Part shown: piece after piece, positions 25,071 through 33,943 of the stretch
Layout: each line of letters starts with the position of its first letter
How positions within the stretch are numbered: position 1 is the stretch's first letter
From: Flavobacteriales bacterium UBA7430
GTDB lineage: Bacteria > Bacteroidota > Bacteroidia > Flavobacteriales > UBA7430
Length of the DNA: 64,000 nt
Direction: 5' to 3'
Assembly (NCBI GenBank): GCA_002478765.1
Contig: DLQO01000050.1
Coordinates: 289-64,288 of the forward strand
The notes under the pieces: model-generated
The model's database searches: none
Told to the model about the DNA's origin: nothing
The model's input: the letters and a program-made list of their open reading frames with translations, nothing else
Translations under genes and position numbers: made by a program

Positions 25071-26381
25071 TTAGATGATGCGAATCCGGACCTTTTTCTT
25101 TTTTAATTTTATGTTGTTTAGCTTTTTGATGAGGTTGTCGGCTTTCTCTGAAGGGACCGAAACAAAGGCACAATCTTGCTTTAGTTCTATAGTTCCTAAT
25201 TCGTCTCCTATAAGTCCACCTTGTTTAAAAAATAAACCAGCAATGTCACTTTTTGAAATTTTATCTTTTCGACCACCAGAAATGAATAGAGTAGATTTTC
25301 TGGTTGTTTCGGGAGGTAAAACTTTGGTTAGCTGTTCTTCTTTTAAATTATTGATGAATTCCGGTAATTTTTCTTCTTTCCAATGAAGTACATAAGCTGT
25401 TCCCTGTTTATTCATTCTAGCAGTCCGACCATTTCTGTGAGTGAATTCTTGAGCACGCATTGGAAGGTGGTAATGGATGATGAATTTTATTTCAGGCACA
25501 TCTATTCCGCGTGCGGCTAAATCGGTAGCAATGATAAGCTGATGCGTTCCATTACGAAATTTAATGAGCGCTCGCTCTCGATCCTTTTGCTCCATTCCAC
25601 CATAAAAAGAGCCGTGATTGATGTTGTTAGCTGTCAAGTGCTCACTCACTCGTTGAATGGATTCTTTGAAATTACAAAAGATGATTCCAGGTTGGTTGCC
25701 AAGATGATCGATTGTTTGAACCAGAGTCTCTAATTTATCTTTTGAGGGAGAAATGATTGATTTTATTTTCAGTTGAGATTCTCCTTCTTTTAAATAATTT
25801 ACATACGCTGGGTTTGTAAGTCCTACGAACTTAGGAACCCTTACCTTTTGTGTCGCCGAGGTGAGTATTTTCTTTTTGACCCTTGGTATTGACGAGCAAA
25901 TATCGGTCATTTCTGTTTCGAAACCGACTTCTAAAGATTTGTCAAATTCATCCAGAACCAGCGTCTTAATATTTGAGGTCGAAAACGTATTTCTTCGAAT
26001 ATGATCAGAGATTCTTCCTGGAGTTCCTACTAGAATAGCTGGGCGGTGTTTTAAGTCCATTTTGTCTTTTGAAAACAATCGTCCCCCATAAACCACAGAA
26101 GTTTTGAAGCCAGAACCCATTTCCCGAAGAACTTGTTCGATTTGTATGGCCAATTCTCTTGAAGGAGCAACAATTAAAGCTTGAACTTCAAGACCTAAAG
26201 GATCCAGTTCATCAATGATAGGTAATAAGAAAGCGAGAGTTTTCCCTGTCCCAGTAGGGGATAGTAGAACAATATCTGTACAGGATTTTATTGCTAGTTG
26301 AGCTTCTTCCTGCATAGGGTTTAATTTTTCTATACCTAGCTTGTTAAGAATGCTCTTTTGATTTTTTAAGGCTTGTGACAT
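25071..26381 (-). CDS. DbpA-like DEAD-box RNA helicase
   Basis: This 436-residue ATP-dependent RNA helicase is probably for 23S rRNA assembly. Motif I is SPTGTGKTLAFLLP (about 40-53), motif Ia APSRELAIQ, motif II is DEFD rather than DEAD (LVLDEFDKSLEVG), motif III SATQ, and motif VI HRNGRTARM. The last 70 residues (DKISKSDIAGLFFKQGG onward, ending in a Lys/Arg-rich stretch) form the DbpA-type RNA-binding domain that targets helix 92 of 23S rRNA in E. coli DbpA. Its neighbour, a 23S pseudouridine synthase, fits ribosome maturation. Confidence 0.92.
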   Translation of the reverse strand: MSQALKNQKSILNKLGIEKLNPMQEEAQLAIKSCTDIVLLSPTGTGKTLAFLLPIIDELDPLGLEVQALIVAPSRELAIQIEQVLREMGSGFKTSVVYGGRLFSKDKMDLKHRPAILVGTPGRISDHIRRNTFSTSNIKTLVLDEFDKSLEVGFETEMTDICSSIPRVKKKILTSATQKVRVPKFVGLTNPAYVNYLKEGESQLKIKSIISPSKDKLETLVQTIDHLGNQPGIIFCNFKESIQRVSEHLTANNINHGSFYGGMEQKDRERALIKFRNGTHQLIIATDLAARGIDVPEIKFIIHYHLPMRAQEFTHRNGRTARMNKQGTAYVLHWKEEKLPEFINNLKEEQLTKVLPPETTRKSTLFISGGRKDKISKSDIAGLFFKQGGLIGDELGTIELKQDCAFVSVPSEKADNLIKKLNNIKLKKKKVRIRII

Positions 26382-26417
26382 GACGTAAATATACTTTAAT
26401 TCATTTTTTTGTCTAGC

Positions 26418-26449
26418 AAAAAAAAATCTCTTCTTTAAGAAGAGATTTT
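26418..26449 (-). terminator. Terminator of slyD
   Basis: A 12-bp stem (26423-26434 with 26438-26449) with a 3-base loop is followed on the minus strand by a T run. It lies 16 bases after the slyD stop. Confidence 0.88.
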
Positions 26450-26465
26450 GATATTCTTTATCAGA

Positions 26466-26969
26466 TTAGTGTTCTTGTCCACCTGGGCCGTGCACGTGTC
26501 CGTGTTCGAGTTCTTCTTTTGTAGCTTCTCTGATTTCAACTACAGATCCTGTGAAGTGAAGATCTTGATCAGCCAATGGATGGTTAACATCCATGGTAAC
26601 AGATTCTTCATTTATTGAAACTACTTTTGCAGGAACAACTTGACCGTTTTGATCTTGAAGTGGAAGTACGTTGTCAACAGCAACTTCTTTAATGAGTTCG
26701 CCATCTTGCTTGAACATGTCATGAGGCAGTTCAATAATAGCTTCTTCATTTCTTGTGCCGTATGCATTTTCGGCCTTGATTCCGAATGAAAATGTCTCGC
26801 CTATGTTCAAATCAATGACTTGAGCTTCGAATTCAGGAATCATTTGTTTGACACCAGATAAAAATACCAAAGGTTCTTTGCCTTCCGTAGTTTCTATCAT
26901 TTCTCCTTCCGCATGGTCTCTAAATAGCTTGTAATCTAGAGATACTACTTTGTGTTTTACTTCACTCAT
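26466..26969 (-). CDS. slyD: SlyD-type FKBP peptidyl-prolyl isomerase
   Basis: This 167-residue cytoplasmic prolyl isomerase and chaperone has the FKBP domain interrupted by an IF (insert-in-flap) domain. Recognisable parts are VVSLDYKLFRDHAEGEMIE, PLVFLSGVKQMIPEFEAQVI, the IF segment around AYGTRNEEAIIELP, and DVNHPLADQDLHFTGSVVE. The C-terminus has a short His-rich tail (EHGHVHGPGGQEH), a reduced form of the metal-binding tail of E. coli SlyD. The frame extends 7 codons upstream, but the ATG at 26969 matches the family start. A minus-strand TATTTTTG at 26995-26988 may be its -7 element. Confidence 0.94.
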   Translation of the reverse strand: MSEVKHKVVSLDYKLFRDHAEGEMIETTEGKEPLVFLSGVKQMIPEFEAQVIDLNIGETFSFGIKAENAYGTRNEEAIIELPHDMFKQDGELIKEVAVDNVLPLQDQNGQVVPAKVVSINEESVTMDVNHPLADQDLHFTGSVVEIREATKEELEHGHVHGPGGQEH

Positions 26970-27118
26970 GTGATTAAAAATTTTTTGCAAAAATAAACTT
27001 AATAATATACCTGCAGTACTAAATAGGGAGATAATTATCTGTGTTTTGTAGGTAACAGAGTATCTGCAGAAATTATAAAATCTCTTGTGCTGCTTATTAA
27101 GAATTGATTGATGATTAT

Positions 27119-28927
27119 TTATCCGATGGTTAAATGTGCATTTGGATACTGGTAATTGTGTGACTTCATTTTACTACTCAGAGCAAAAGCGAGAGTAAGT
27201 GTACCAATTCTTCCCACAAACATACAAATCATGATGATGATTTTACCAAAGGTTGAAAGCTCAGATGTTATTCCTGTTGAAAGACCTACGGTAGAGAATG
27301 CTGAAACTGCTTCGAAGGCGATAGGCATTAAGCCTTTATCTCCATCACTGATACTTAGAATGAAAATGGCTAAAAATATGGCGGACGAAGAGAATAGAAA
27401 TATGGTGAATGCCTTGTGAAGTAGCTCTGGAGATATGGTCCGCTTACCGATTTCAATTCTTTTTTGTCCTCTAATTGTATTTATTGCAGAGTAAATAATT
27501 AAGGTAAATGTTGATGTTTTCACTCCTCCACCAAAAGAGCCTGGAGCCCCACCAATGAACATTAGAAAGATAAATATAATTAGCATGGGTGTTCCAACCC
27601 TAGAAATGTCTATCGTATTAAATCCTGCTGTCCTAGAGATGGATTGAAAGAAAGAAGTAATCAGTTGACCATCAAGTTTCATCCCATTTAATGTGTTTTG
27701 TTGTTCTAGAAAATAGAACGATAACATACCAAAAGCGAGAAGAAATAGAGAGGTATAGAAAGAGATTCTTGTACTCAACTTCAGTCCCAGCCAAGGAGTC
27801 ATTATTGTTTTTTTAATTCGATTAAAGTTTACCAAATCTTCGATCACGGGGAAACCAATAGCTCCCAACAGGATTAATAACCCAACAACCATGTGTAAGT
27901 TGTATGAGTTTTGAAGTAATGGATTGTTCAGTCCATCTGTGAACAATGTGAAACCAGCGTTGTTGAATGCGGAAACAGAATGAAATATGGAATAAAAAAG
28001 TTGCTCCTCAATGTGTTGGAATTTTATTTGAGGGTTCCATGTGAAGTATATAAGTACAATACCTATTAATTCGATAAAGAAACTAAACAAGAAAATTTTT
28101 CTCAAAAGACCTTTTCCGCTTAACAAAGATTCGGAACTGAAGTTTTCTTGCAGCATGGTTTGGTGTTTTATCCCCAAACCTTTTTTAGAGAATATCGCAA
28201 ATAATGTGGCAAAAGAGATGATGTTAAGGCCTCCCAATTGGATTAGTATCATCAAAACGATATGCCCTTTTTGTGTGAAATAAGTAGCGGTATCGACCAC
28301 GATTAATCCAGTGACGCAGCAAGCACTTATCGATGTGAATAGTGCATCGAAAAAAGGCATCATATGGACTTCTTTGGTCATCTCAGGCATCATTAGTAAG
28401 CTAGCTCCGATTACAATGAGTAAGATGAAAGAGAGAATTAGTAGCCTCGGAGGATTTACTTTTAAGAAGGATAGTTTGGGACTTGCTTTACCGAGTCCAA
28501 TTCCTACCAAAACAAAAAAGTAGCATTGAATGAACAACATGTAAAAGTTTTCCAGATGAAATAACTCTATTTCGTTTCCTATATAAATCAGCAGCGAATC
28601 ATCAAAAATAAATCGTGAAACAGCATTGATGAGTATTAAAAAAAGTAACATACCTTCAAACCACGATTCTCGAATTAACTTAAAGGGTTCATAGGAATAC
28701 AGGATATCAATGAGATACTTGAGGATGTAAAAGCCAAAACTAGCTTTTATAAAGATGATGATCCAGTTTTTGATTTCTGTGTTTGGGTCAAATCCAAATT
28801 GATAAACCAGCAGTGATAAGATAAGTGTGGCCGTAACAAAACTACCAACTTTGAAAAGATTCAAAACGTATTCTTTACTGTCGTAAAGTGCCAGGTTAAT
28901 TTTTTCTCGTATGGATCTGATCGACAT
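27119..28927 (-). CDS. TrkH/KtrB-family potassium uptake protein
   Basis: This 602-residue inner-membrane K+ channel subunit has the four pore loops of the superfamily: SISACCVTGLIVVD, HSVSAFNNAGFTLF, FIGGAPGSFGGGVKT and EAVSAFSTVGLSTGIT, each with the filter glycine. About 150 extra N-terminal residues with four to five predicted helices precede the core (starting near PPRLLILSFILL). No TrkA/KtrA regulatory subunit is near. It begins 15 bases after the stop of the upstream kinase gene and is probably co-transcribed with it. It could pass Na+ as well as K+; the sequence does not decide. Confidence 0.92.
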   Translation of the reverse strand: MSIRSIREKINLALYDSKEYVLNLFKVGSFVTATLILSLLVYQFGFDPNTEIKNWIIIFIKASFGFYILKYLIDILYSYEPFKLIRESWFEGMLLFLILINAVSRFIFDDSLLIYIGNEIELFHLENFYMLFIQCYFFVLVGIGLGKASPKLSFLKVNPPRLLILSFILLIVIGASLLMMPEMTKEVHMMPFFDALFTSISACCVTGLIVVDTATYFTQKGHIVLMILIQLGGLNIISFATLFAIFSKKGLGIKHQTMLQENFSSESLLSGKGLLRKIFLFSFFIELIGIVLIYFTWNPQIKFQHIEEQLFYSIFHSVSAFNNAGFTLFTDGLNNPLLQNSYNLHMVVGLLILLGAIGFPVIEDLVNFNRIKKTIMTPWLGLKLSTRISFYTSLFLLAFGMLSFYFLEQQNTLNGMKLDGQLITSFFQSISRTAGFNTIDISRVGTPMLIIFIFLMFIGGAPGSFGGGVKTSTFTLIIYSAINTIRGQKRIEIGKRTISPELLHKAFTIFLFSSSAIFLAIFILSISDGDKGLMPIAFEAVSAFSTVGLSTGITSELSTFGKIIIMICMFVGRIGTLTLAFALSSKMKSHNYQYPNAHLTIG

Positions 28928-28942
28928 ACTAATGTTTGTTTG

Positions 28943-29914
28943 TTATTGGAGACTTACTTTTAATAAATCTTCTTTCCGTATGGGTACTACTCCAACTTTT
29001 TCACACACCAAGCCACCAGCTAAGTTAGCAATTCTCATTAAAAGTTCACTTTCTAGTTTGCAAGCAAGTGCTAGTGCCGCAACAGAAACAACGGTATCAC
29101 CCGCACCCGAAACATCAATAATGGTTCTTTGGTGTGCTTTTTCTCTAAAGATATTGTCTTCGTTTTGAAAGTAAATACCGAATTCAGATAGAGTTAGTAG
29201 GACACCTTTGGCTTGGAGCTTTGTTCTGAGAATTTCAACATATTTCGATAGGTCTGATTCTGATTTTACGTCAAACTCTACGTCCATACCCTCTTTAATT
29301 TCTTTCAGGTTGGGTTTAAATATATCGACTCCTTTGTAGGCGAAAAAGTTTTTCTTTTTCGGGTCTACAATGGTGGGAATGTTTTTTTTTGTGGCACATT
29401 GTATCGCATCTTTTATGAGTTTTTCACTCAGAAGCCCTTTGTTGTAGTCTTCGAAGATGATGACGTCAAAATGATCATTTAGAATCATGTTTTTTAGACC
29501 TTTGATGATTTTTTCATCCTGTACCATGGATACTTCTTCCTCATCAACTCTTAAAACATGTTTGTTGTCACTAATGATTCTAGTTTTGACGGTTGTATTT
29601 CGATCGGATATTCTTTGAATTCCTTCAGTTGAAAGATTCTGTTCCTTCATGAGTTTAAGAAATAAATCTCCGTAATGATCACTTCCGATGCTACTGAAAA
29701 GGATTGGGGTAGCTCCAAGGGATTGAATGTTAAGCGCTACATTGGCTGCTCCACCCAGTCTGCTTTCTCGTTTGTTTATTTCAACAATAGGTACTGGCGC
29801 TTCCGGAGACATCCGATTTACCTCGCCCCACATGTAAGCATCAATCATGGCGTCTCCCACAACCAATACTCGTTTTGATTCAAATTGATTTAAAATGTCA
29901 GCTATAGAACTCAT
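28943..29914 (-). CDS. PfkB-family kinase, HldE/RfaE kinase-domain type
   Basis: This 323-residue sugar kinase resembles the N-terminal half of HldE (RfaE), which phosphorylates D-glycero-beta-D-manno-heptose 7-phosphate for LPS core synthesis. Motifs are VLVVGDAMIDAYMWGEVNRMSPEAPVP in the sugar-binding N-terminus (about 15-41), RLGGAANVALNI (about 52-63), and the catalytic DVSGAGDTVVSVAA (about 268-281). There is no cytidylyltransferase half. Bacteroidota often carry such free-standing kinases, and the exact substrate is not proven. Confidence 0.85.
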   Translation of the reverse strand: MSSIADILNQFESKRVLVVGDAMIDAYMWGEVNRMSPEAPVPIVEINKRESRLGGAANVALNIQSLGATPILFSSIGSDHYGDLFLKLMKEQNLSTEGIQRISDRNTTVKTRIISDNKHVLRVDEEEVSMVQDEKIIKGLKNMILNDHFDVIIFEDYNKGLLSEKLIKDAIQCATKKNIPTIVDPKKKNFFAYKGVDIFKPNLKEIKEGMDVEFDVKSESDLSKYVEILRTKLQAKGVLLTLSEFGIYFQNEDNIFREKAHQRTIIDVSGAGDTVVSVAALALACKLESELLMRIANLAGGLVCEKVGVVPIRKEDLLKVSLQ

Positions 29915-29985
29915 AGATGTTATTTGTGTCCAGAATTAATCAAACATTCCACGATGTGTAGATGCTTACAGATACAAATGAACAA

Positions 29986-30018
29986 AAAAAATCCCCTACA
30001 TCATGTAGGGGATTTTTT
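29986..30018 (-). terminator. Terminator of aspartate aminotransferase gene
   Basis: A 15-bp perfect stem (29986-30000 with 30004-30018) has a 3-base loop and A/T arms. It lies directly after the stop at 30021 on the minus strand. Confidence 0.9.
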
Positions 30019-30020
30019 AA

Positions 30021-31214
30021 TTATACTAATTTTCCAAGAGCTGCTTTGATTCGATCGGCAGCCTCTATAAGTTTTTCATCCGCGGCAGCGTATGAAATTC
30101 GAATACAATTAGGTGATCCAAATGCTTCTCCTGTAACCGTTGCTACATTCGCCTCGTTTAGAAGATACATGCAGAAATCATTTGCATCTGCGATTTTAGC
30201 TCCTTCGAAAGTCTTACCAAAGTAATAAGATACATCAGGGAAAATGTAGAAAGCTCCCTGAGGGATACTCAATTTCAGCCCATCAATTTCCTGTAGCTTA
30301 GAAACCATTAAATCTCTTCTTCTAAGAAATGCTGCGCGCATATCTCCAGTAAAGCTTGGGTCAGCATTGACGGCAGTTTCAGTTGCTTTTTGTGCTATAG
30401 AACAGGTTGCAGAAGTTGTTTGACCTTGCATTTTAGTACAAGCTGCGGCCAACCATTTAGGGCCTCCTAAATAACCTACTCTCCAACCGGTCATTGCAAA
30501 TCCTTTTGACACACCATTTACGGTAACTACACGATCTTTGATGGAATCGAATTGCCCTATACTTACGTGTTCCCCTAAGAAATTAATGTGCTCGTATATT
30601 TCGTCAGAGATGATCATAATCTCTGGGTACTTTTCAAATACTTTAACCAATTCAGCCAATTCTTCTCTGCTGTATACAGATCCAGTTGGATTGCAAGGTG
30701 TACTGAATAAGAATGCTTTTGTTTTTGGCGTAATGACTTCTTCAACTTGTTGAGCACTTACTTTGAAGTCTGCATCAACGGTAGCTTCAATGACAATAGG
30801 TGTACCCTCAGCCATTTTCACCATTTGGTAGTAACTTACCCAATACGGAGCAGGTACAATTACTTCATCACCAGGGTTAACTATCGTTAACAATAATTGA
30901 GACAAGGTTTGTTTTGCTCCCGTAGATGCTACAATTTCATCAGCAGCATAGTCTAGGTTGTTATCACGCTTGAATTTCTTTGAAATGGCATTTCTAAGTT
31001 CACCCAATCCCGGAACAGGAGTGTAGTGAGAAAAGTTATCGTCAATCGCTTTCTTTGCAGCTTCCTTAATGAATTCAGGAGTGTCAAAGTCAGGCTCCCC
31101 TAAACTTAGTGAGATTACATCTACGCCACTGTCACTTAATTCACGGCTTTTTCTGGCCATAGCAATGGTTTGTGATTCTTCTAAATTCAGAATACGATCA
31201 GATAAAATGTTCAT
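30021..31214 (-). CDS. aspC: Aspartate aminotransferase, class I PLP
   Basis: This cytoplasmic enzyme transfers the amino group between aspartate/glutamate and 2-oxoacids. It is 397 residues, fold type I, subgroup Ib. It has ISLSLGEPDFDTPEFIKEAA (about 34-53), HYTPVPGLGELRNAI (about 62-76), the Asn/Tyr sites in FSTPCNPTGSVYS and ISDEIYEH, the PLP lysine in NGVSKGFAMTGWRVGYLGG, and the carboxylate-binding arginine in CIRISYA. It is a single-gene unit with its own -7 element and terminator. Substrate range beyond aspartate cannot be judged. Confidence 0.93.
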   Translation of the reverse strand: MNILSDRILNLEESQTIAMARKSRELSDSGVDVISLSLGEPDFDTPEFIKEAAKKAIDDNFSHYTPVPGLGELRNAISKKFKRDNNLDYAADEIVASTGAKQTLSQLLLTIVNPGDEVIVPAPYWVSYYQMVKMAEGTPIVIEATVDADFKVSAQQVEEVITPKTKAFLFSTPCNPTGSVYSREELAELVKVFEKYPEIMIISDEIYEHINFLGEHVSIGQFDSIKDRVVTVNGVSKGFAMTGWRVGYLGGPKWLAAACTKMQGQTTSATCSIAQKATETAVNADPSFTGDMRAAFLRRRDLMVSKLQEIDGLKLSIPQGAFYIFPDVSYYFGKTFEGAKIADANDFCMYLLNEANVATVTGEAFGSPNCIRISYAAADEKLIEAADRIKAALGKLV

Positions 31215-31253
31215 GCTTTTGAGGGTTATTGCTTAATATTTTTTTTCGTGCCG

Positions 31254-31261
31254 CAAATATA
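31254..31261 (-). promoter_or_regulatory. -7 element for aspC
   Basis: The minus strand reads TATATTTG, 39 bases upstream of the ATG at 31214. No -33 TTG is visible. Confidence 0.45.
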
Positions 31262-31386
31262 GTTAAAGAAATTTAGTTGTAGGCGGTTCCATTGTTCGAT
31301 TTTTATTTTATTAAATTAATAAACCACAGGGGGTTAGGTACAGGTAATACTTAAGGCTGCTATTCTGTCAATCTGCAATTTTTAAA

Positions 31387-31394
31387 TATCTTTG
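31387..31394 (+). promoter_or_regulatory. -7 element for queE
   Basis: TATCTTTG fits TAnnTTTG and ends only 4 bases before the ATG at 31399. Either the mRNA is leaderless or translation starts at the internal ATG at 31456, which has AAGGAA upstream. Confidence 0.4.
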
Positions 31395-31398
31395 TGGC

Positions 31399-32049
31399 AT
31401 GAGTGAGACCCTACTTTTTTCAACAGATACGATTGAGCACATCAAGCAAGGAACGATGCTTCCTGTAATGGAGCATTTTTACACCATTCAGGGCGAAGGT
31501 TTTCATTCTGGCGCCCCTTTTTATTTCATTCGTCTGGGAGGCTGTGATGTAGGCTGCCCATGGTGTGATGTAAAAGACAGTTGGGAGCAAGGTAAGCACC
31601 CCATTCATTCCGTTGAAGAGATTGTTAGCTGGGTCGTAAATTCGAAAGCTCAAAAGGTAGTTGTCACAGGGGGCGAACCTTTGATGTATTCTCTTGACGC
31701 TTTGTGTGATTTACTTCATCAAAAGGATCTAGAGTGTCACATAGAAACATCAGGAGCTCATCCTTTCAGTGGCAATTGGGACTGGTTTACGTTATCTCCC
31801 AAGAAACGAAAACTACCTCAAAGTCTCAACTTCAAGAAAGCAAACGAACTTAAAGTGGTCATTGCTCGACTCAATGATTTTCAATTTGCTGAGGATCAAG
31901 CTTTAAAAGTGAGTTCTGATTGCAAATTGTTTCTTCAACCTGAGTGGTCTAAAGAATCTCTTATTCTTCAGGATATGATATCCTATGTTAAAGAAAACCC
32001 TAAGTGGCGTATTTCTTTACAAACCCACAAATACATGGATATTCCCTGA
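31399..32049 (+). CDS. queE: 7-carboxy-7-deazaguanine synthase (radical SAM)
   Basis: This enzyme converts 6-carboxytetrahydropterin to 7-carboxy-7-deazaguanine in queuosine (tRNA) biosynthesis. It has 216 residues. The radical-SAM cluster cysteines are in GGCDVGCPWCD (about 49-59; Cx3Cx2C), after the family's FYTIQGEGFHSGAPFYFIRL. VVVTGGEPLMY (about 91-101) binds SAM. A start at residue 20 (MLPVMEHFYTIQGEG) is possible, but a short N-terminal extension is known in the family. The next gene begins 1 base after its stop. Confidence 0.93.
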   Translation: MSETLLFSTDTIEHIKQGTMLPVMEHFYTIQGEGFHSGAPFYFIRLGGCDVGCPWCDVKDSWEQGKHPIHSVEEIVSWVVNSKAQKVVVTGGEPLMYSLDALCDLLHQKDLECHIETSGAHPFSGNWDWFTLSPKKRKLPQSLNFKKANELKVVIARLNDFQFAEDQALKVSSDCKLFLQPEWSKESLILQDMISYVKENPKWRISLQTHKYMDIP

Positions 32050-32050
32050 C

Positions 32051-33943
32051 ATGCGTGTTCTACTATTATTCGTGTTGTTAAGTTTCAATATTTTTGCTCA
32101 AGAAACAACAAAATCCAGAAAGGCAGCGAAAATATTTAGAGATGCCAAGAGGGCTATTTCTGTTAAAGATTATGGTGCTGCAAAATTATATTTGCAAAAA
32201 GCTCTAGCCATTGACGATCGTTTTGTTGAAGCTTGGATTTTATTAGGTGATGTTAATGTGGGGCTTGGAGATAAAAAATCGGGAATAGAAGCCTACAGAA
32301 AATCGATTCCAATTGCACCTCGTTTCTCCTTTCCGATGTACTATCGTTTAGCTACAGCAGAACATTCACTTGGTTACTATTCTGAAGCTTTGCAACACAT
32401 TCGCAAATACTTAAGTTTCAAGAAAGTTTCCGAGACCTACCGGAAAAGAGCAAATTCCCTGAAAAAATCATGCGAATTTTCCATCGCTGCCATGAAAAGT
32501 CCAGTAACCTTTAACCCTGAGAGTCTTGGAGATAACATCAATACAGATGCTGACGAATATTTGCCAGCACTTTCTGCTGACGGATCCACATTAATATTTA
32601 CACGCAGTAAAAAGGATCAAGGTTTTCGTAATGAAGATTTTTATTTATCCGTTTACGATGCAGAAGATTGGTCGGTGGCAAAGAATTTAGGAGAGCCTAT
32701 CAATACACTTCAGAATGAAGGGGCTCAATGCATTACTGCAGATGGTAAAACTCTTTATTTTACAGCATGTTCTCGACCCGATTCATACGGTCGTTGTGAT
32801 TTGTATTCATCTAATTTTGTGGGAGGATATTGGACTGAACCTGTAAATTTAGGCGATCGTATAAATACTGAAAGTTGGGAGTCTCAGCCTGCAATTTCAT
32901 CAGATGGAAGACAATTGTTTTTTGTTTCAAATCGCCTCGGAGGAGTGGGGAAAAAAGATATATGGGTGTCTTATAAAAATGCCAAAGGAAATTGGACACA
33001 GGCAAAAAACTTAGGGAAAGACATCAATACAATCAAGGATGATGTTTCCCCTTTTTTACATTGGGACAACCAAACCCTATATTTTTCATCAAAAGGATAT
33101 TTGGGTATGGGAGGGTTTGATGTTTTTTTATCTCGCCTCAATGAATTAGGCCAGTGGGGCACGGTGAAAAATATTGGATTTCCAATCAATTCGCCTGCGG
33201 ATGAGAATTCTTTGATTGTTGCTAAAGATGGACGAACAGCTTATTTTGCTTCTTCACATTTTCAAGAAGACAGAGAAGATTTAGATCTATATACCTTTGA
33301 ATTGCCTATAGATAGAAGGGCTAGGGAAGTTGCATACATTCAGGGGACTGTTACAGACGCAAAATCAAAAAGAGCCATTGAGGCTGAAATAGAACTGGTA
33401 GATTTAAACTCAAACAGATCATACAAGAGTATTCGCTCAGATTCTGGTGGTGATTTTATGTTGTGTTTGCCTTCTGAAGCCGAATATGCACTTACCGTGA
33501 TGAAGAAGAACTACCTGTTTTACTCAGAAAACATTAAAATGAATCGTGAAGGAACGATTCTTGTTAAGAATTACACATTACAGCCTATAGAAGTAGGTGA
33601 GCAAGTTCGTTTAGATAATATTTTTTTTGAATTGAATTCTTTTGATTTAAAGAATGAGTCTGCTGTAGAATTAAACAAGATTATCCAATTCATGCAATCA
33701 AATCCTTTTGTTGTCGTGGAAATTGGTGGTCATACTGATGATCGTGGTTCACGGAATTATAACCTAGTCCTGTCTGAGCGAAGAGCCCAATCTGTAAAGC
33801 GTGCTTTAGAGCAAAGAGGGGTGTCCTCAGAACGAATTCAAACGAGAGGATACGGAATGGATGAGCCCTTAAACTCAAACACCTCTGAGAAAGATAGAGC
33901 AGAGAATCGTAGGACGGAACTAAAAATCATTGCTATCGAATGA
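32051..33943 (+). CDS. PorE-like TPR / PD40 / OmpA-domain protein (second copy)
   Basis: This 630-residue protein has a signal peptide (MRVLLLFVLLSFNIFAQ, 1-17), TPR repeats (about 25-135), a PD40 propeller (GKTLYFTACSRPDSYGRCDL, RQLFFVSNRLGGVGKKDIW, QTLYFSSKGYLGMGGFDVFL), a carboxypeptidase-regulatory domain (YIQGTVTDAKSKRAIEAEIE) and an OmpA C-terminal domain (NIFFELNSFDL, EIGGHTDDRGSRNYNLVLSE, ending AENRRTELKI). It has the same plan as the protein at 15804. The ATG at 32051 is chosen over an in-frame ATG at 31985 inside queE because it starts a clear signal peptide. It sits between queE and HMG-CoA lyase, overlapping the latter by 4 bases. Confidence 0.85.
   Translation: MRVLLLFVLLSFNIFAQETTKSRKAAKIFRDAKRAISVKDYGAAKLYLQKALAIDDRFVEAWILLGDVNVGLGDKKSGIEAYRKSIPIAPRFSFPMYYRLATAEHSLGYYSEALQHIRKYLSFKKVSETYRKRANSLKKSCEFSIAAMKSPVTFNPESLGDNINTDADEYLPALSADGSTLIFTRSKKDQGFRNEDFYLSVYDAEDWSVAKNLGEPINTLQNEGAQCITADGKTLYFTACSRPDSYGRCDLYSSNFVGGYWTEPVNLGDRINTESWESQPAISSDGRQLFFVSNRLGGVGKKDIWVSYKNAKGNWTQAKNLGKDINTIKDDVSPFLHWDNQTLYFSSKGYLGMGGFDVFLSRLNELGQWGTVKNIGFPINSPADENSLIVAKDGRTAYFASSHFQEDREDLDLYTFELPIDRRAREVAYIQGTVTDAKSKRAIEAEIELVDLNSNRSYKSIRSDSGGDFMLCLPSEAEYALTVMKKNYLFYSENIKMNREGTILVKNYTLQPIEVGEQVRLDNIFFELNSFDLKNESAVELNKIIQFMQSNPFVVVEIGGHTDDRGSRNYNLVLSERRAQSVKRALEQRGVSSERIQTRGYGMDEPLNSNTSEKDRAENRRTELKIIAIE

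Noticed and set aside
31215-31398. A preQ1-type riboswitch ahead of queE.
   Set aside because: The gap contains a GGGGG run and some A-rich sequence, but no hairpin and pseudoknot layout that I can fit, and the -7 element lies almost at the start codon.
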